A stretch of DNA of 64,000 nucleotides from Actinomycetota bacterium (GTDB lineage Bacteria; Actinomycetota; Thermoleophilia; Gaiellales; Gaiellaceae). The stretch lies in assembly GCA_003161615.1 (NCBI GenBank), contig PMOB01000010.1, forward strand, positions 1-64,000. The letters are read 5' to 3'. Of the stretch, positions 51,312 through 60,676 are shown piece after piece (the stretch's first letter is position 1; each line of letters starts with the position of its first letter). A program made the position numbers and the translations under genes. The notes beneath the pieces are model-generated. The model was given only the letters and a program-made list of their open reading frames with translations, was not told the DNA's origin and did not search any database.

Positions 51312-53039
51312 ATGATCGCTGGAGTGCCGGAATTGCCGCGTAACCCGGACGTCGCCGACCAGTTCGACCTCCTCGCCGACCTGCTCGAGCTGGACGGTGC
51401 GGAGTCGTTCCGCGTCATCGCATACCGCCGCGCAGCGAGCCGGATGCGCGAGACGTCGGGCTCGGTCGCGCAGCTCGCGCTCGACGGCAAGGCGAAGCAG
51501 CTGCAGGGGATCGGCAAGACGATCGAAGAGAAGATCGTCGAGCTCGTCGAGACCGGCCGGATCGCGGCACTCGAGAAGAAGCGGGCCGGCGTGCCGCCCG
51601 AGGTCGTCCTCTTCATGCGGCTCCCCGGGCTCGGTCCGAAGACGGCGGCGCGGATCTGGCGCGAGCTCGGAGTCGAGACGCTCGAGGAGTTGAAGTCGGC
51701 GGCGGAGGCGGAGCGCCTGAGGACGCTCGCCGGGCTAGGCCCTAAGAGCGAGGAGAAGATCCTGGCCGCGCTCGCCTTCCAGGCGCAGACGGCGGAGGCG
51801 GGCGACCGGCGGCTCCTCGGCGACGGGCTCGGGCCTGTGCAGGGGGTCGTCGCGGCGCTACAGGAGCTGCCGGCTGCGATCGCAGTCTCGGAGGCGGGAT
51901 CCGTGCGGCGCCGGAAGGAGACGTTCCGCGACCTCGACGTGATCGCGAGCGCGACAGAGCCGGCCGAGCTGACGCAGCACTTCACGGAATTCGAGTGGGT
52001 GCTCGACGTCGCGGCGCACGGCGACACGAAAGCGACGGTCGTCTCCCGCGAGGGCCTTCGCTTCGACCTGAGGGTCGTGCCGCCGGAGTCGTTCGGGAAC
52101 CTTCTCCAGCACTTCACCGGCTCGAAGGAGCACAACGTCGCGATGCGGGAGGACGCTGTGCGGCGCGGCCTCTCGATCTCGGAGTACGGGATCACGACAG
52201 TCGAGACCGGCGAGGTCTTCCGCAGCGCCGACGAGGACGCGGTCTACGAGTTCCTCGGCTACCAGCCGATCCCGCCGGAGCTGCGGGAGAACTCCGGCGA
52301 GCTCGAGGCGGCGCGCGCGGGCGAGCTGCCGAAGCTCGTCGAGTTGAAGGACGTGCGCGGCGACCTGCACACGCATTCCCACTGGTCGGCCGACGGGAAG
52401 AACACCCTCGAGGAGATGCTCGAGGCGGCCGTCGCCCGCGGCTACGAGTACTACGCCGTCACCGACCACTCGCACTACCTCCGCGACGGCCGGCTCCAGG
52501 CCCAGCTCGAGGAGATCGAGTCGCTACGGAAGCGCTTCCCGCAGCTGACAATCCTCGCCGGCGTCGAGGCGAACATCCGCTCGAACGGCGAGGTCGACAT
52601 GGCGGAAGAGGACTTGAAGCTCCTCGACTGGGTTGTTGCCTCGGTGCACAACGCGCCCGACAATCGCCCGACCGAGCGCGTGCTCGAGGCGATGGCAAAC
52701 CCGTACGTGGACTGCATCGGCCATCTGACCGGCCGCCGGATCAACAAGCGGCCGCCGCGCGACGTCGACGTCGAGCGCGTGATCGAGGAAGCGCTCGCGA
52801 CCGGCACGCTGCTCGAGATCAACGGCCAGCCGGACCGGCTCGACCTCCGTGACGTCCACGCGCGCGCCGCGAAGGAGGCGGGACTGAAGCTCGTCGTCTC
52901 GTCTGACGCCCACCAGATCCGCGCCCAGTCGTACGTCGAGCTCGCAGTCGCGCAGGCGCGGCGCGGCTGGCTGACGAAGGCGGACGTCGCCAACACGCGC
53001 ACGTGGAAGCAGCTCGACAAGCTGCGGAAGAAACGCTGA
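51312..53039 (+). CDS. polX: DNA polymerase/3'-5' exonuclease PolX (PolX + PHP domains)
   Basis: ALDGKAKQLQGIGKTIEEKIVELVETG; LPGLGPKTAARIWRELGV; FRDLDVIAS; PHP DLHTHSHWSADGKNTLEEM. Confidence 0.95.
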   Translation: MIAGVPELPRNPDVADQFDLLADLLELDGAESFRVIAYRRAASRMRETSGSVAQLALDGKAKQLQGIGKTIEEKIVELVETGRIAALEKKRAGVPPEVVLFMRLPGLGPKTAARIWRELGVETLEELKSAAEAERLRTLAGLGPKSEEKILAALAFQAQTAEAGDRRLLGDGLGPVQGVVAALQELPAAIAVSEAGSVRRRKETFRDLDVIASATEPAELTQHFTEFEWVLDVAAHGDTKATVVSREGLRFDLRVVPPESFGNLLQHFTGSKEHNVAMREDAVRRGLSISEYGITTVETGEVFRSADEDAVYEFLGYQPIPPELRENSGELEAARAGELPKLVELKDVRGDLHTHSHWSADGKNTLEEMLEAAVARGYEYYAVTDHSHYLRDGRLQAQLEEIESLRKRFPQLTILAGVEANIRSNGEVDMAEEDLKLLDWVVASVHNAPDNRPTERVLEAMANPYVDCIGHLTGRRINKRPPRDVDVERVIEEALATGTLLEINGQPDRLDLRDVHARAAKEAGLKLVVSSDAHQIRAQSYVELAVAQARRGWLTKADVANTRTWKQLDKLRKKR

Positions 53040-54337
53040 TGGATTTTCGCGAGGACGGCGCGGCGGCGCTCGAGTGGGCGGCGCGTTATCTCGAGCGAGT
53101 GGGGGATCTTCCCGTGCTCGCGCAGGTGAAGCCGGGCGACGTGCTGGCGCAGCTGCCGGAGTCGGCGCCGGAACAGGCGGAGGCGTTCGCCGACGTTCTT
53201 CGCGATCTCGACGAGGTGCTCCTGCCGGCCTTCACGAACTGGCAGAGCCCGCGCTTCTTCTCCTATTTCGCGGTTACGTCGTCGGAGCCGGCGATCCTCG
53301 CCGAGCTGCTCGCCGCCGCGACGAACCAGGTGGCGATCCTCTGGCGCGCCTCGCCGGCGTCGACCGAGCTCGAGCTGCGCGTCGCCGACTGGGTGCGGCA
53401 GCTGCTTGGACTTCCGGACGGCTGGCACGGCCACATCGAGGACACGGCTTCCACCTGCACCCTCGCCGCGCTGATCGCGGCGCGGCACGTCACCGGCCGC
53501 AACGTCGTCGTCTGCTCCGAGCACGCGCATTCGTCCGTGGAGAAGGACGCCCGGATGCTCGGGATGGAGCTGCGCAAGGTGCCGGTCGACGCCGAGCTGG
53601 AGATGACCGTCGACGGCTACGACCTCGCGGACGTCGCGTGCGTCGTCGCCACCGTCGGCACGACCTCGTTCGCCTCCGTCGACCCGGTGCGCAAGCTGGC
53701 CGAGCGCGCTCACGCCGCCGGCGCCTGGCTCCACGTCGACGCGGCGTACGCCGGTTCCTCCTGGATCTGCGACGAGGAGCGCTGGTCGGCCGACGGCGTC
53801 GAGCTCGCCGACTCCCTCGTCGTCAACCCGCACAAGTGGCTGCTCGTCCCGACCGACTGCTCCCTTGTCTGGACGGCGCGGCCGGACGAGTGGCGCGAGG
53901 CGTTCTCGCTGATCCCGGAGTACCTGCGCACGCCCGACGACGCGTACGCGCTCTCGGAGTACGGCCCCGCGCTCGGCCGCCGCTTCCGCTCGCTCAAGCT
54001 CTGGGCGGTGCTCCGCTGCTACGGCGCGGAGGGGCTGCGCGCGATCCTCCGTGAGCACATCCGCCTCGCACAGGTGTTCGCGAGCTGGGTAGAGAAGAGC
54101 CCGGACTGGGAGCTCGTCGCACCGCAGCGCTTCTCCCTCGTCGTCTTCCGCCGCAACGGCACTGACGAGGAGAACGAGGATCTACTGAAGCGCGTCAACG
54201 AGTCGGGTGAGATCTTCATCACGCACACGAAGCTCAACGGGCGGTACGTCCTGCGGCTCGCGATCGGCAACGCGCGGACGACGGAGGACGACGTGCGGCG
54301 GGCGTGGGAAGTCCTCAACAGGGAGGCGCAACGTTGA
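53039..54337 (+). CDS. Pyridoxal-dependent (aromatic-L-amino-acid-type) decarboxylase
   Basis: NWQSPRFFSYF; STCTLAALIAARH; GAWLHVDAAYAGSSWICDEERW; SLVVNPHKWLLVPTDCS. Confidence 0.93.
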   Translation: MDFREDGAAALEWAARYLERVGDLPVLAQVKPGDVLAQLPESAPEQAEAFADVLRDLDEVLLPAFTNWQSPRFFSYFAVTSSEPAILAELLAAATNQVAILWRASPASTELELRVADWVRQLLGLPDGWHGHIEDTASTCTLAALIAARHVTGRNVVVCSEHAHSSVEKDARMLGMELRKVPVDAELEMTVDGYDLADVACVVATVGTTSFASVDPVRKLAERAHAAGAWLHVDAAYAGSSWICDEERWSADGVELADSLVVNPHKWLLVPTDCSLVWTARPDEWREAFSLIPEYLRTPDDAYALSEYGPALGRRFRSLKLWAVLRCYGAEGLRAILREHIRLAQVFASWVEKSPDWELVAPQRFSLVVFRRNGTDEENEDLLKRVNESGEIFITHTKLNGRYVLRLAIGNARTTEDDVRRAWEVLNREAQR

Positions 54338-54891
54338 CGGAATACGTCGTAGAGGCGTCCGACGACGAGTTCGTCTTGCCAATCACCGGTTTCGTCTGCG
54401 CCGGTCTGGAGGACGGTGTGGTCATCGACGACGCGCCCGTTCACGTCGACCTTCTCTTGCACAACAAGGACTTCACGGAGACGGCGAGGATCAGGATTGC
54501 GGACAGCGCCTATCGCCCCCGTGTCCTTGGGCTATCCGAGCGTCGAGCAGGCGTGGAGCGCGCGGTTGCGACGGCCGAGTCGACGCTCGTTCTCGAGTTC
54601 GAGGGCGGCGAAGCCCTCGAAGTGCCAGCTGGCGAGTACGAGGCATGGGAGGTTGAAGGGCCAGGACTCGTGAAAGTCATCGCACCGGCGGGAGGTGGCG
54701 AGCCGGCGATCTTTGACGCGACCTCCGAAACCCGCACGATCCGTCCAGACGAACCACTCCCGCGGGACTTGGAGGCAGCGCTCAAGTCGTTCGGTTTGCC
54801 CCGGCCGACGGAAGCGTTCGAGCTCCGGCGTACGACCGGGCGGACGAAGAGCATCGAACTTCGAGCAGCCACAGAACAAAGGGAGGACTGA
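54334..54891 (+). CDS. Hypothetical protein
   Basis: TTG start overlapping decarboxylase stop; LTEYVVEASDDEFVLPITGFVCAGLEDGVVIDDAPVHVDLLLHNKDFTETARIRI. Confidence 0.65.
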   Translation: MTEYVVEASDDEFVLPITGFVCAGLEDGVVIDDAPVHVDLLLHNKDFTETARIRIADSAYRPRVLGLSERRAGVERAVATAESTLVLEFEGGEALEVPAGEYEAWEVEGPGLVKVIAPAGGGEPAIFDATSETRTIRPDEPLPRDLEAALKSFGLPRPTEAFELRRTTGRTKSIELRAATEQRED

Positions 54892-54893
54892 CG

Positions 54894-55214
54894 GTGATCG
54901 TCACGACGATGAACGACATTCCGGGCTACGAGGTCGACGAGGTGTTCGGCGAGGTGATGGGGCTGACAGTGCGCTCGCGCAACATCGGTTCCCAGATCGG
55001 CGCCGGCCTCAAGTCGATCGTCGGCGGTGAGCTGAAAGGGATGACGAAGGCGCTCACGGCGAGCCGGGAGCAGGTGATGGAGCGGATGATCGAGGAGGCG
55101 AACGGGAAGGGCGCGAACGCGATCATCGCCATGCGCTTCGACACGTCCGAGCTCGGCACGGGCTGGACCGAGATCTGTGCCTACGGGACGGCGGTGAAGG
55201 TCCGCAAGGCCTAG
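54894..55214 (+). CDS. YbjQ/UPF0145 family protein
   Basis: VTTMNDIPGYEVDEVFGEVMGLTVRSRNIGSQIGAGLKSIVGGELKGMTKALTASREQVMERMIEEANGKGANAIIAMRFD. Confidence 0.96.
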   Translation: MIVTTMNDIPGYEVDEVFGEVMGLTVRSRNIGSQIGAGLKSIVGGELKGMTKALTASREQVMERMIEEANGKGANAIIAMRFDTSELGTGWTEICAYGTAVKVRKA

Positions 55215-55924
55215 AGCTTCCGCAGCAGGTCGAGGAACTCGCCGGTCGAGCCGACAACGACGTCGGCCGTGTCAAGCAGCGCGCCCGGCGCTTCCTCGGA
55301 TGCGACGGCGACCCGCACGGCGACGTCCAGTCCGTCCAGCGCGGCAAACGCGTCGAGGTCTGTCGTGTCGTCGCCGGCCGCAAGCGCGCGTCGTAGCCCA
55401 TGCTCCTCGAGCAGTCGCCGCACTGCCGTCCCCTTGTGCGAGCCGAGCGGCGGGAGCACCTCGAGGATCTTTCTGCCGTAGCGAGCCGCGAGCCCTTCCT
55501 CGCGCGCGGCAGCGGCGATCGCGTCGAGCTCGCGGATCGCCTCGCTCTCGTCCGTCCTGTCCCGGAAGTGGAAAGCCACGGCGAGCCCTTTCACCTCGAC
55601 CTCGCTCGCGGGCCACGGGGCGCCGGCCGCGAAATCGGCGAGTGTCTGTCGCCAGCGCTCGGCCTCCGGCTCGAGCTCGAGCCCGTGCGAGCCGACGCAG
55701 ACGACGCCGTCCACGCCGATTCTCGCGCGGACGTCTTCGCCGGCCCGCCCGCTCACGACCGCGACCACCGCGTACCGTGCCGCGAGCCGCGCGAGCTCGG
55801 CGCGCGTCTCCGGCGGGATCGTCGCGTCCTCCGGCCGCTCGACGATCGGCGCGAGCACGCCGTCGAAGTCGAGGAATAGCCCGGCCTGAGACGGCTCCTC
55901 GGCCAACTGCGCAAGCGCGTCCAC
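55211..55924 (-). CDS. otsB: Trehalose-phosphatase
   Basis: AGLFLDFDGVLAPIVERPEDATIPPETRAELARLAARYAVVAVVSGRAGEDVR; ALAAGDDTTDLDAFAAL. Confidence 0.94.
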   Translation of the reverse strand: MDALAQLAEEPSQAGLFLDFDGVLAPIVERPEDATIPPETRAELARLAARYAVVAVVSGRAGEDVRARIGVDGVVCVGSHGLELEPEAERWRQTLADFAAGAPWPASEVEVKGLAVAFHFRDRTDESEAIRELDAIAAAAREEGLAARYGRKILEVLPPLGSHKGTAVRRLLEEHGLRRALAAGDDTTDLDAFAALDGLDVAVRVAVASEEAPGALLDTADVVVGSTGEFLDLLRKL

Positions 55925-55962
55925 GAGGTCTACGGTACTTCGCCGCGGGGCATACTTCCGCC

Positions 55963-56358
55963 GTGGCCGAGCTCGACGAGGTTTGGATCCCGCTGGTCGA
56001 CGAGCCGATCGGGCAGATCGTCGACCGCATCGTCCGGGACGATCCCGCTCTCGCGGCGCTCGTCGAGACGCCGCATCGGATCCTTGCCTTCAGGACGTTC
56101 GCCTACGTCCGGACGGGCATCCTGCTCGGCCAGCTCCTCTTCGACAACGACATCCCCGACTGGGACGGGTCGGAGAGCTGGGTCGACGCGTTCCTACGCG
56201 AACCTCGCCACCGCGCTGCGATCGAAGCGGAAGTGCGGGCGGTGGCGGAGGAGATCGCGGCGGATCCGGAGTACGCCGACGACGAGCCGCTCGCCCCGGA
56301 CGAGCGCGCCCGCGACCGCTTCCGCGCTTTCGCGCGGGAGCACTTGAGCGGTCGCTAG
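55963..56358 (+). CDS. Hypothetical protein
   Basis: VAELDEVWIPLVDEPIGQIVDRIVRDDPALAALVETPHRILAFRTFAYVRTGILLGQLLFDNDIPDWDGSESWVDAFL. Confidence 0.7.
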   Translation: MAELDEVWIPLVDEPIGQIVDRIVRDDPALAALVETPHRILAFRTFAYVRTGILLGQLLFDNDIPDWDGSESWVDAFLREPRHRAAIEAEVRAVAEEIAADPEYADDEPLAPDERARDRFRAFAREHLSGR

Positions 56359-56370
56359 ACCCCGTCTGAC

Positions 56371-56814
56371 CTAGCTGAGCGGGGTGCCGTTGCTGTCGCG
56401 GTAGGTCGAGCTGCGCTTACCGAAGATCTTGCGGCCGAGCCAGCGCCGGAGCGGCGGGCCCGTGAGCGGGTTGAACAGGAGGCCGATTGCGATGCCGGCG
56501 ATGAGGATCAGCGTGTTCCTCGCCGCACGCACGGGCTCGGTCTCACGCTTGCCGCTGACGGACTGGACGCGTCCAGCCGCCTCGCGTAGCTCGTCGATCG
56601 CGTTCCGCAGCTCGTCCTGCACGCTCGAGTCGCTCGCGAGCCGGGTGGCGACGTCGGAGACGCCGTGGCGCCCGATCAACTGGTCATAGACGCTACGCGC
56701 GGACGAATACGCATTCCGCACGTTCTGCCGCAACTCCTGGTCGCGAAGCGCGCGCTCGACATAGGGCCTCGCGTTCGCGGCCGCATCCGCAACTTTTTCC
56801 TTCGTGTTCGTCAT
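56371..56814 (-). CDS. Hypothetical membrane-associated protein
   Basis: MTNTKEKVADAAANARPYVERALRDQELRQNVRNAYSSARSVYDQLIG...TLILIAGIAIGLLFNPLTGPPLRRWLGRKIFG. Confidence 0.8.
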   Translation of the reverse strand: MTNTKEKVADAAANARPYVERALRDQELRQNVRNAYSSARSVYDQLIGRHGVSDVATRLASDSSVQDELRNAIDELREAAGRVQSVSGKRETEPVRAARNTLILIAGIAIGLLFNPLTGPPLRRWLGRKIFGKRSSTYRDSNGTPLS

Positions 56815-56969
56815 CTCGCGGTCCTTTCGTGGGGAGGCCAGACTCTGTTACCCGAGCCTAAGCGATTCGAACTCTCTTGAGTGGTGCCGCAGTGCCGCAG
56901 TTGCCCGCGGACCGTATACGCAACGGCCATCCCCTCGTTGGGGGAATCGGAAGTAGCCTCTCGACCGAG

Positions 56970-57107
56970 GTGGCAGGCATCAAGCGGATCCTCAGAGCTG
57001 TGATCGGCGCGCTCGCGGCACTCCTCCACGTCTGGTATCGCGGTGTGCTCGCCGCGCCGGAGGTGAAGCGGCGGAAGCGGGCTAGGCGAGCCGCCCGGCG
57101 CGCCTGA
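56970..57107 (+). CDS. Possible small basic membrane protein (45 aa)
   Basis: VAGIKRILRAVIGALAALLHVWYRGVLAAPEVKRRKRARRAARRA; hydrophobic stretch plus basic tail; no homology known. Confidence 0.35.
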   Translation: MAGIKRILRAVIGALAALLHVWYRGVLAAPEVKRRKRARRAARRA

Positions 57108-57900
57108 GGAGCGTTTCCGCGAGGCGGCGCGACGCCTCGTCCACGAGCTCCCCCTCGAAACGCAGCGCGCCGCGGGAGGCGAGGATCCGCTCCGCCCGCT
57201 CGAGCTCCGCGGGCGAGGGCGTGAAGACGAGGTGCACCGGCTCGATCTGGCTGGGGTGGATGACCCACTTGCCGTCGTAGCCGTGCTCGAGCGCGCGGCG
57301 GGTCGAAAGTACGAGCCCGAGGTCGTCGCCGAGCCGCGCGTGCGGGCCGTCGATCGCCTGCAAGCCGGCGGCACGCGCCGCGGTCACGATCCGGCCGAGC
57401 ACGTAGTCGGACGTCCCGTCTCCGATCGTCAGGACAGGGATGCCGAGTGCAGAGGCGAGGTCGCCGGGACCGAGGAGGAGCGCCTCGATCCCTGGCGCCG
57501 CCGTCGCGATTCGCTCGGCGTCTGCGAACGCTTGCGCAGTCTCGATCAGGACCTCAATGCCGATTCCGTCCGGAAGCAGCTCGGCCGCCGCGGCCACGTC
57601 TTCCGGGGACTCGACCTTCGGGAGTACGACGACGTCCGGCTTCGCCTCGGCGACGGCGCGCAGGTCGTCCTCCCACCACTCCGTGCCGCGGGCGTTGACG
57701 CGAATCGCGGTGGTCGGCGCGAGCGGTCCCTTCCGCACTGCGGCGACCGCCTGGGCGCGCGCCGCGTCCTTGTCCTCGGGAGCGACGCCGTCCTCGAGGT
57801 CGACGATCGCTTCGTCCGCGCCGAGCGACGGCGCCTTCGCGAGCATCCGCTCGCTCGAGGCGGGAACGCTGAGGCAGGAGCGGCGCAGGCGGGCGGGCAC
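57082..57900 (-). CDS. HpcH/HpaI aldolase/citrate lyase (CoA ester lyase) family
   Basis: RRSCLSVPASSERMLAKAPSLGADEAIVDLEDGVAPEDK; VVLPKVESPEDVA; GKWVIHPSQI. Confidence 0.92.
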   Translation of the reverse strand: MPARLRRSCLSVPASSERMLAKAPSLGADEAIVDLEDGVAPEDKDAARAQAVAAVRKGPLAPTTAIRVNARGTEWWEDDLRAVAEAKPDVVVLPKVESPEDVAAAAELLPDGIGIEVLIETAQAFADAERIATAAPGIEALLLGPGDLASALGIPVLTIGDGTSDYVLGRIVTAARAAGLQAIDGPHARLGDDLGLVLSTRRALEHGYDGKWVIHPSQIEPVHLVFTPSPAELERAERILASRGALRFEGELVDEASRRLAETLLRRAGRLA

Positions 57901-57909
57901 GCGGGAACG

Positions 57910-59160
57910 CTAGCTCGCGGGCTCGGGCAGCTCCTCGAGCGCGGGGTCCGGGTCGTGGCCGCCCGTCGCCCGCGCAAAGAGCGCTGCGGCCGGTGCCAGC
58001 GCCGCTGCAGCCGCGAGCAGGGCGGCCCGGATCCCCCAGAGGTTGCCGATCGCACCAAGCACCGGGCCGCCTGCCGCCTGCCCGATCGCGTCGGACTGGC
58101 CGCAGATCGAGAACACCGTTGCGCGCACGCTCGAGTCGGTGATCTGCTCGTTGAGCCAGATCGTGTAGAGCGGCGCGGCGAGGTTGCGGGCGAGGAAGAC
58201 GCCGAGGAGTCCCGCCGCCGCGGCCCACGCCGACCATGCGGCCGCGAAGACGACAAGCGCCGCGAGCTGGAAGCCGGTGATGGCGAGTAGGGCCGTCGAG
58301 ATGACACCGAGCCCCTCCCGCTCGACGCGGCGGATGAGGAGCGTCGTCCCGACGAAGCCGTTGATCATCCCCACGAGCCAGAAGATCCCGAACCAAAGCA
58401 CCGGGCTCAGGTGCCCGATCGCCGGCAGGCCGACGTCACGGAGGAAGTGCGCCTCTTTCAGCCGGTCGAACCCCTCGCTCGAGGCGCCGGCGAACACTGC
58501 GACCGCGATGAGCAGGACGATGACAGGCGCCGCGCGCGCGTAGCGCGCACCAGCTCCCGCGGTCGCGCGCATCTCGTGCAGAGGAGAGCGCCGCTTGGCG
58601 CGCGGCCGCCGAGTGAACCCGTGCTCCTCCATCAGGAGGATGCAGCCGAGCCCGCACGCGAGCGTGAACGCACCGCCGAGCATCACGCCGGCCCGCAGCG
58701 ACGCGACGCCGACCGCCACTTGCAGCACGAGCCCGACGACGGCGCCGGCCTGGCCGTACCGCGCCGCGCGGAGGAAGACCCGCGAAGCCCGCTCGACGCC
58801 CACCTCATCCGCCACCCACGCCTCCTCGGCTCCGCTCGTGAACGTGTACGCGATCCCCCACAACGCCCACAGCGCGATCACGAGCCCTGGCGTCGAGACG
58901 AGGCCGACGGCGAGCCACGTCGCGCCCATCCCGAGGTAGCCGACGATGAGAGACAGGCGGCGGCTGTACGTGTCGGCGACGACCCCAGTCGGTACCTCGA
59001 AGAGAAAGACCGCACCCTCCATCGCCGTCCCCATGAGGACGAGCTGCAGCGGGGATAGGTGCAGGTCTCGGACGAGATAGACCGCCATCACGACCCATGT
59101 CGGCATCCGCAGGCCGAACGTCAGCCAGTAATAGAGCGACTCCGCCCGCGGTCGCCTCAC
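57910..59160 (-). CDS. MFS transporter
   Basis: Multi-TM; AVFLFEVPTGVVADTYSRRLSLIVGYLGMGATWLAVGL; AYTFTSGAEEAWVADEV. Confidence 0.9.
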   Translation of the reverse strand: MRRPRAESLYYWLTFGLRMPTWVVMAVYLVRDLHLSPLQLVLMGTAMEGAVFLFEVPTGVVADTYSRRLSLIVGYLGMGATWLAVGLVSTPGLVIALWALWGIAYTFTSGAEEAWVADEVGVERASRVFLRAARYGQAGAVVGLVLQVAVGVASLRAGVMLGGAFTLACGLGCILLMEEHGFTRRPRAKRRSPLHEMRATAGAGARYARAAPVIVLLIAVAVFAGASSEGFDRLKEAHFLRDVGLPAIGHLSPVLWFGIFWLVGMINGFVGTTLLIRRVEREGLGVISTALLAITGFQLAALVVFAAAWSAWAAAAGLLGVFLARNLAAPLYTIWLNEQITDSSVRATVFSICGQSDAIGQAAGGPVLGAIGNLWGIRAALLAAAAALAPAAALFARATGGHDPDPALEELPEPAS

Positions 59161-59855
59161 GGCTTCTGCCAGACCGAGACGTGCTTCGTGCTCTCGGCCG
59201 TGAACGGCGTGCGGTTCCAGTCGGCCCAGCGCTCGCGCAGCTCGAGGCCGGCGAGTCGCGCCATCAGGTCGAGCTCGGGCGGCGAGACGGCCCGGAACTC
59301 GCCTGAGGCCAGCTTCCAGAGGTCGTCGCCGACGGGCGACAAATGGTGGGAGACGAGACGCTGTGTCTCCGCGTCGTACTCGTCGATGCCGATGTGCGTG
59401 TCGCTCAGGTCGAACACCGTCCACGCGCGGTCGGGGCGGACACCGACCTCGATCACGAAGCATCCGCCCGGCGCGAGATGAGCGGCGGCGTTCGCGAACG
59501 CCGCGATCTGCGCCTCCTGCGTCGTGAGGTTGTTGATGCCGTTGAAGACGAGATAGACGAGGGAGAACTCGCCGTCGACCTTCGTCGTCGAGTAGTCGCC
59601 GACCTCGACGGCAATGTCGGAGGATTTCCGCCGCAGCTGCGCGACCATTGGCGCGGAGTAGTCGATGCCCGCCACGCGGATGCCGCGGGCGGCGAGCGGA
59701 ACTGCGATTCGGCCGGTGCCGATCGCGAGCTCCAGCGCGCCGCCTGCAGCGAAGGACTCGAGGAAGTCGACGGTCGCCTCGATCGTCGCCGGCTCGAAAT
59801 ACGGGCCGGTCGACTCGTCGTAGCGGCTGCCGGCGTCATCTGCGAACCAGCCCAT
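59157..59855 (-). CDS. Class I SAM-dependent methyltransferase
   Basis: ALELAIGTGRIAVPLAARGIRVAGIDYSAPMVAQLRRK; FVIEVGV. Confidence 0.9.
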   Translation of the reverse strand: MGWFADDAGSRYDESTGPYFEPATIEATVDFLESFAAGGALELAIGTGRIAVPLAARGIRVAGIDYSAPMVAQLRRKSSDIAVEVGDYSTTKVDGEFSLVYLVFNGINNLTTQEAQIAAFANAAAHLAPGGCFVIEVGVRPDRAWTVFDLSDTHIGIDEYDAETQRLVSHHLSPVGDDLWKLASGEFRAVSPPELDLMARLAGLELRERWADWNRTPFTAESTKHVSVWQKP

Positions 59856-60676
59856 CAGCCGGACCGCTTCAGCTTCCCGTGCTTCTTCGCGTGCCGCTCG
59901 CCCGCCTTGAAGACGACGAGGCCGACCGGCGTCGCGAAGACGGCGATGATCAGGAGTGGCCAGACGTCGGCCCACGCCACTCCGGCGCCGTAGATGATCG
60001 ACGCCCGGTCGCCGCGCAGCGCGTACGTCGCCGGCGAGACCTTCGCGATCCACTGCATCCACTCCGGCATCACGGTGATCGGGTAGTAGACGCCCGAGAC
60101 CACGAGCATCAGGCCCTGGCAGACGAAGCCGAGCTGCGCGCCCTTCTCCGGCGAGATCAGCGGCAGGACCGAGGTCATGATCCCGACGCCGATGAAGGAG
60201 AGGGACGCGAGCGCGAGCAGCAGGAGCGCCGCCCCGTAGTTCGCGTTCGGCGCGTGGATGCCGATGAACGCCGCGACCGCGAAGAAGAGGATCGAGGCAC
60301 GGATCAGGCCGTAGAGCACCGCGAATGCGCCCTGTCCGAACAGGTGCGCGAACCGCGACAGCGGGGCCATGAACGTGTACTCGATCGTCCCCTCCCAGCG
60401 CTCCCAGGCGACGATCTCCGTCATGAACTCGAAGATGATCCCGAGGAACGCCCAGATCGTCGCGCCGACGAGCAGCCTCGTCGCAAGCGTGTTCTCAGCG
60501 GCCGGTGCAAGGCCCGCCGACCGCGCGATGAAGACGATCGTGAGCGTGTTCGCGATCGTCCAGACCATGAACGCGACGTCCCAGAGGATGTAGCGCTTGG
60601 TCAGGTAGACGTTCCGCTCGACGATCCCGAACAGGCCGACGAGCTGGTTCCTCATTTCGATGGCGTAGGCACTCAT
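59855..60676 (-). CDS. ABC-2 type transporter permease
   Basis: Multi-TM; WERWEGTIEYTFMAPLSRFAHLFGQGAFAVLYGLIRA; VVSGVYYPITVMPEWMQWIAKVSPATYALRGDR. Confidence 0.9.
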   Translation of the reverse strand: MSAYAIEMRNQLVGLFGIVERNVYLTKRYILWDVAFMVWTIANTLTIVFIARSAGLAPAAENTLATRLLVGATIWAFLGIIFEFMTEIVAWERWEGTIEYTFMAPLSRFAHLFGQGAFAVLYGLIRASILFFAVAAFIGIHAPNANYGAALLLLALASLSFIGVGIMTSVLPLISPEKGAQLGFVCQGLMLVVSGVYYPITVMPEWMQWIAKVSPATYALRGDRASIIYGAGVAWADVWPLLIIAVFATPVGLVVFKAGERHAKKHGKLKRSG

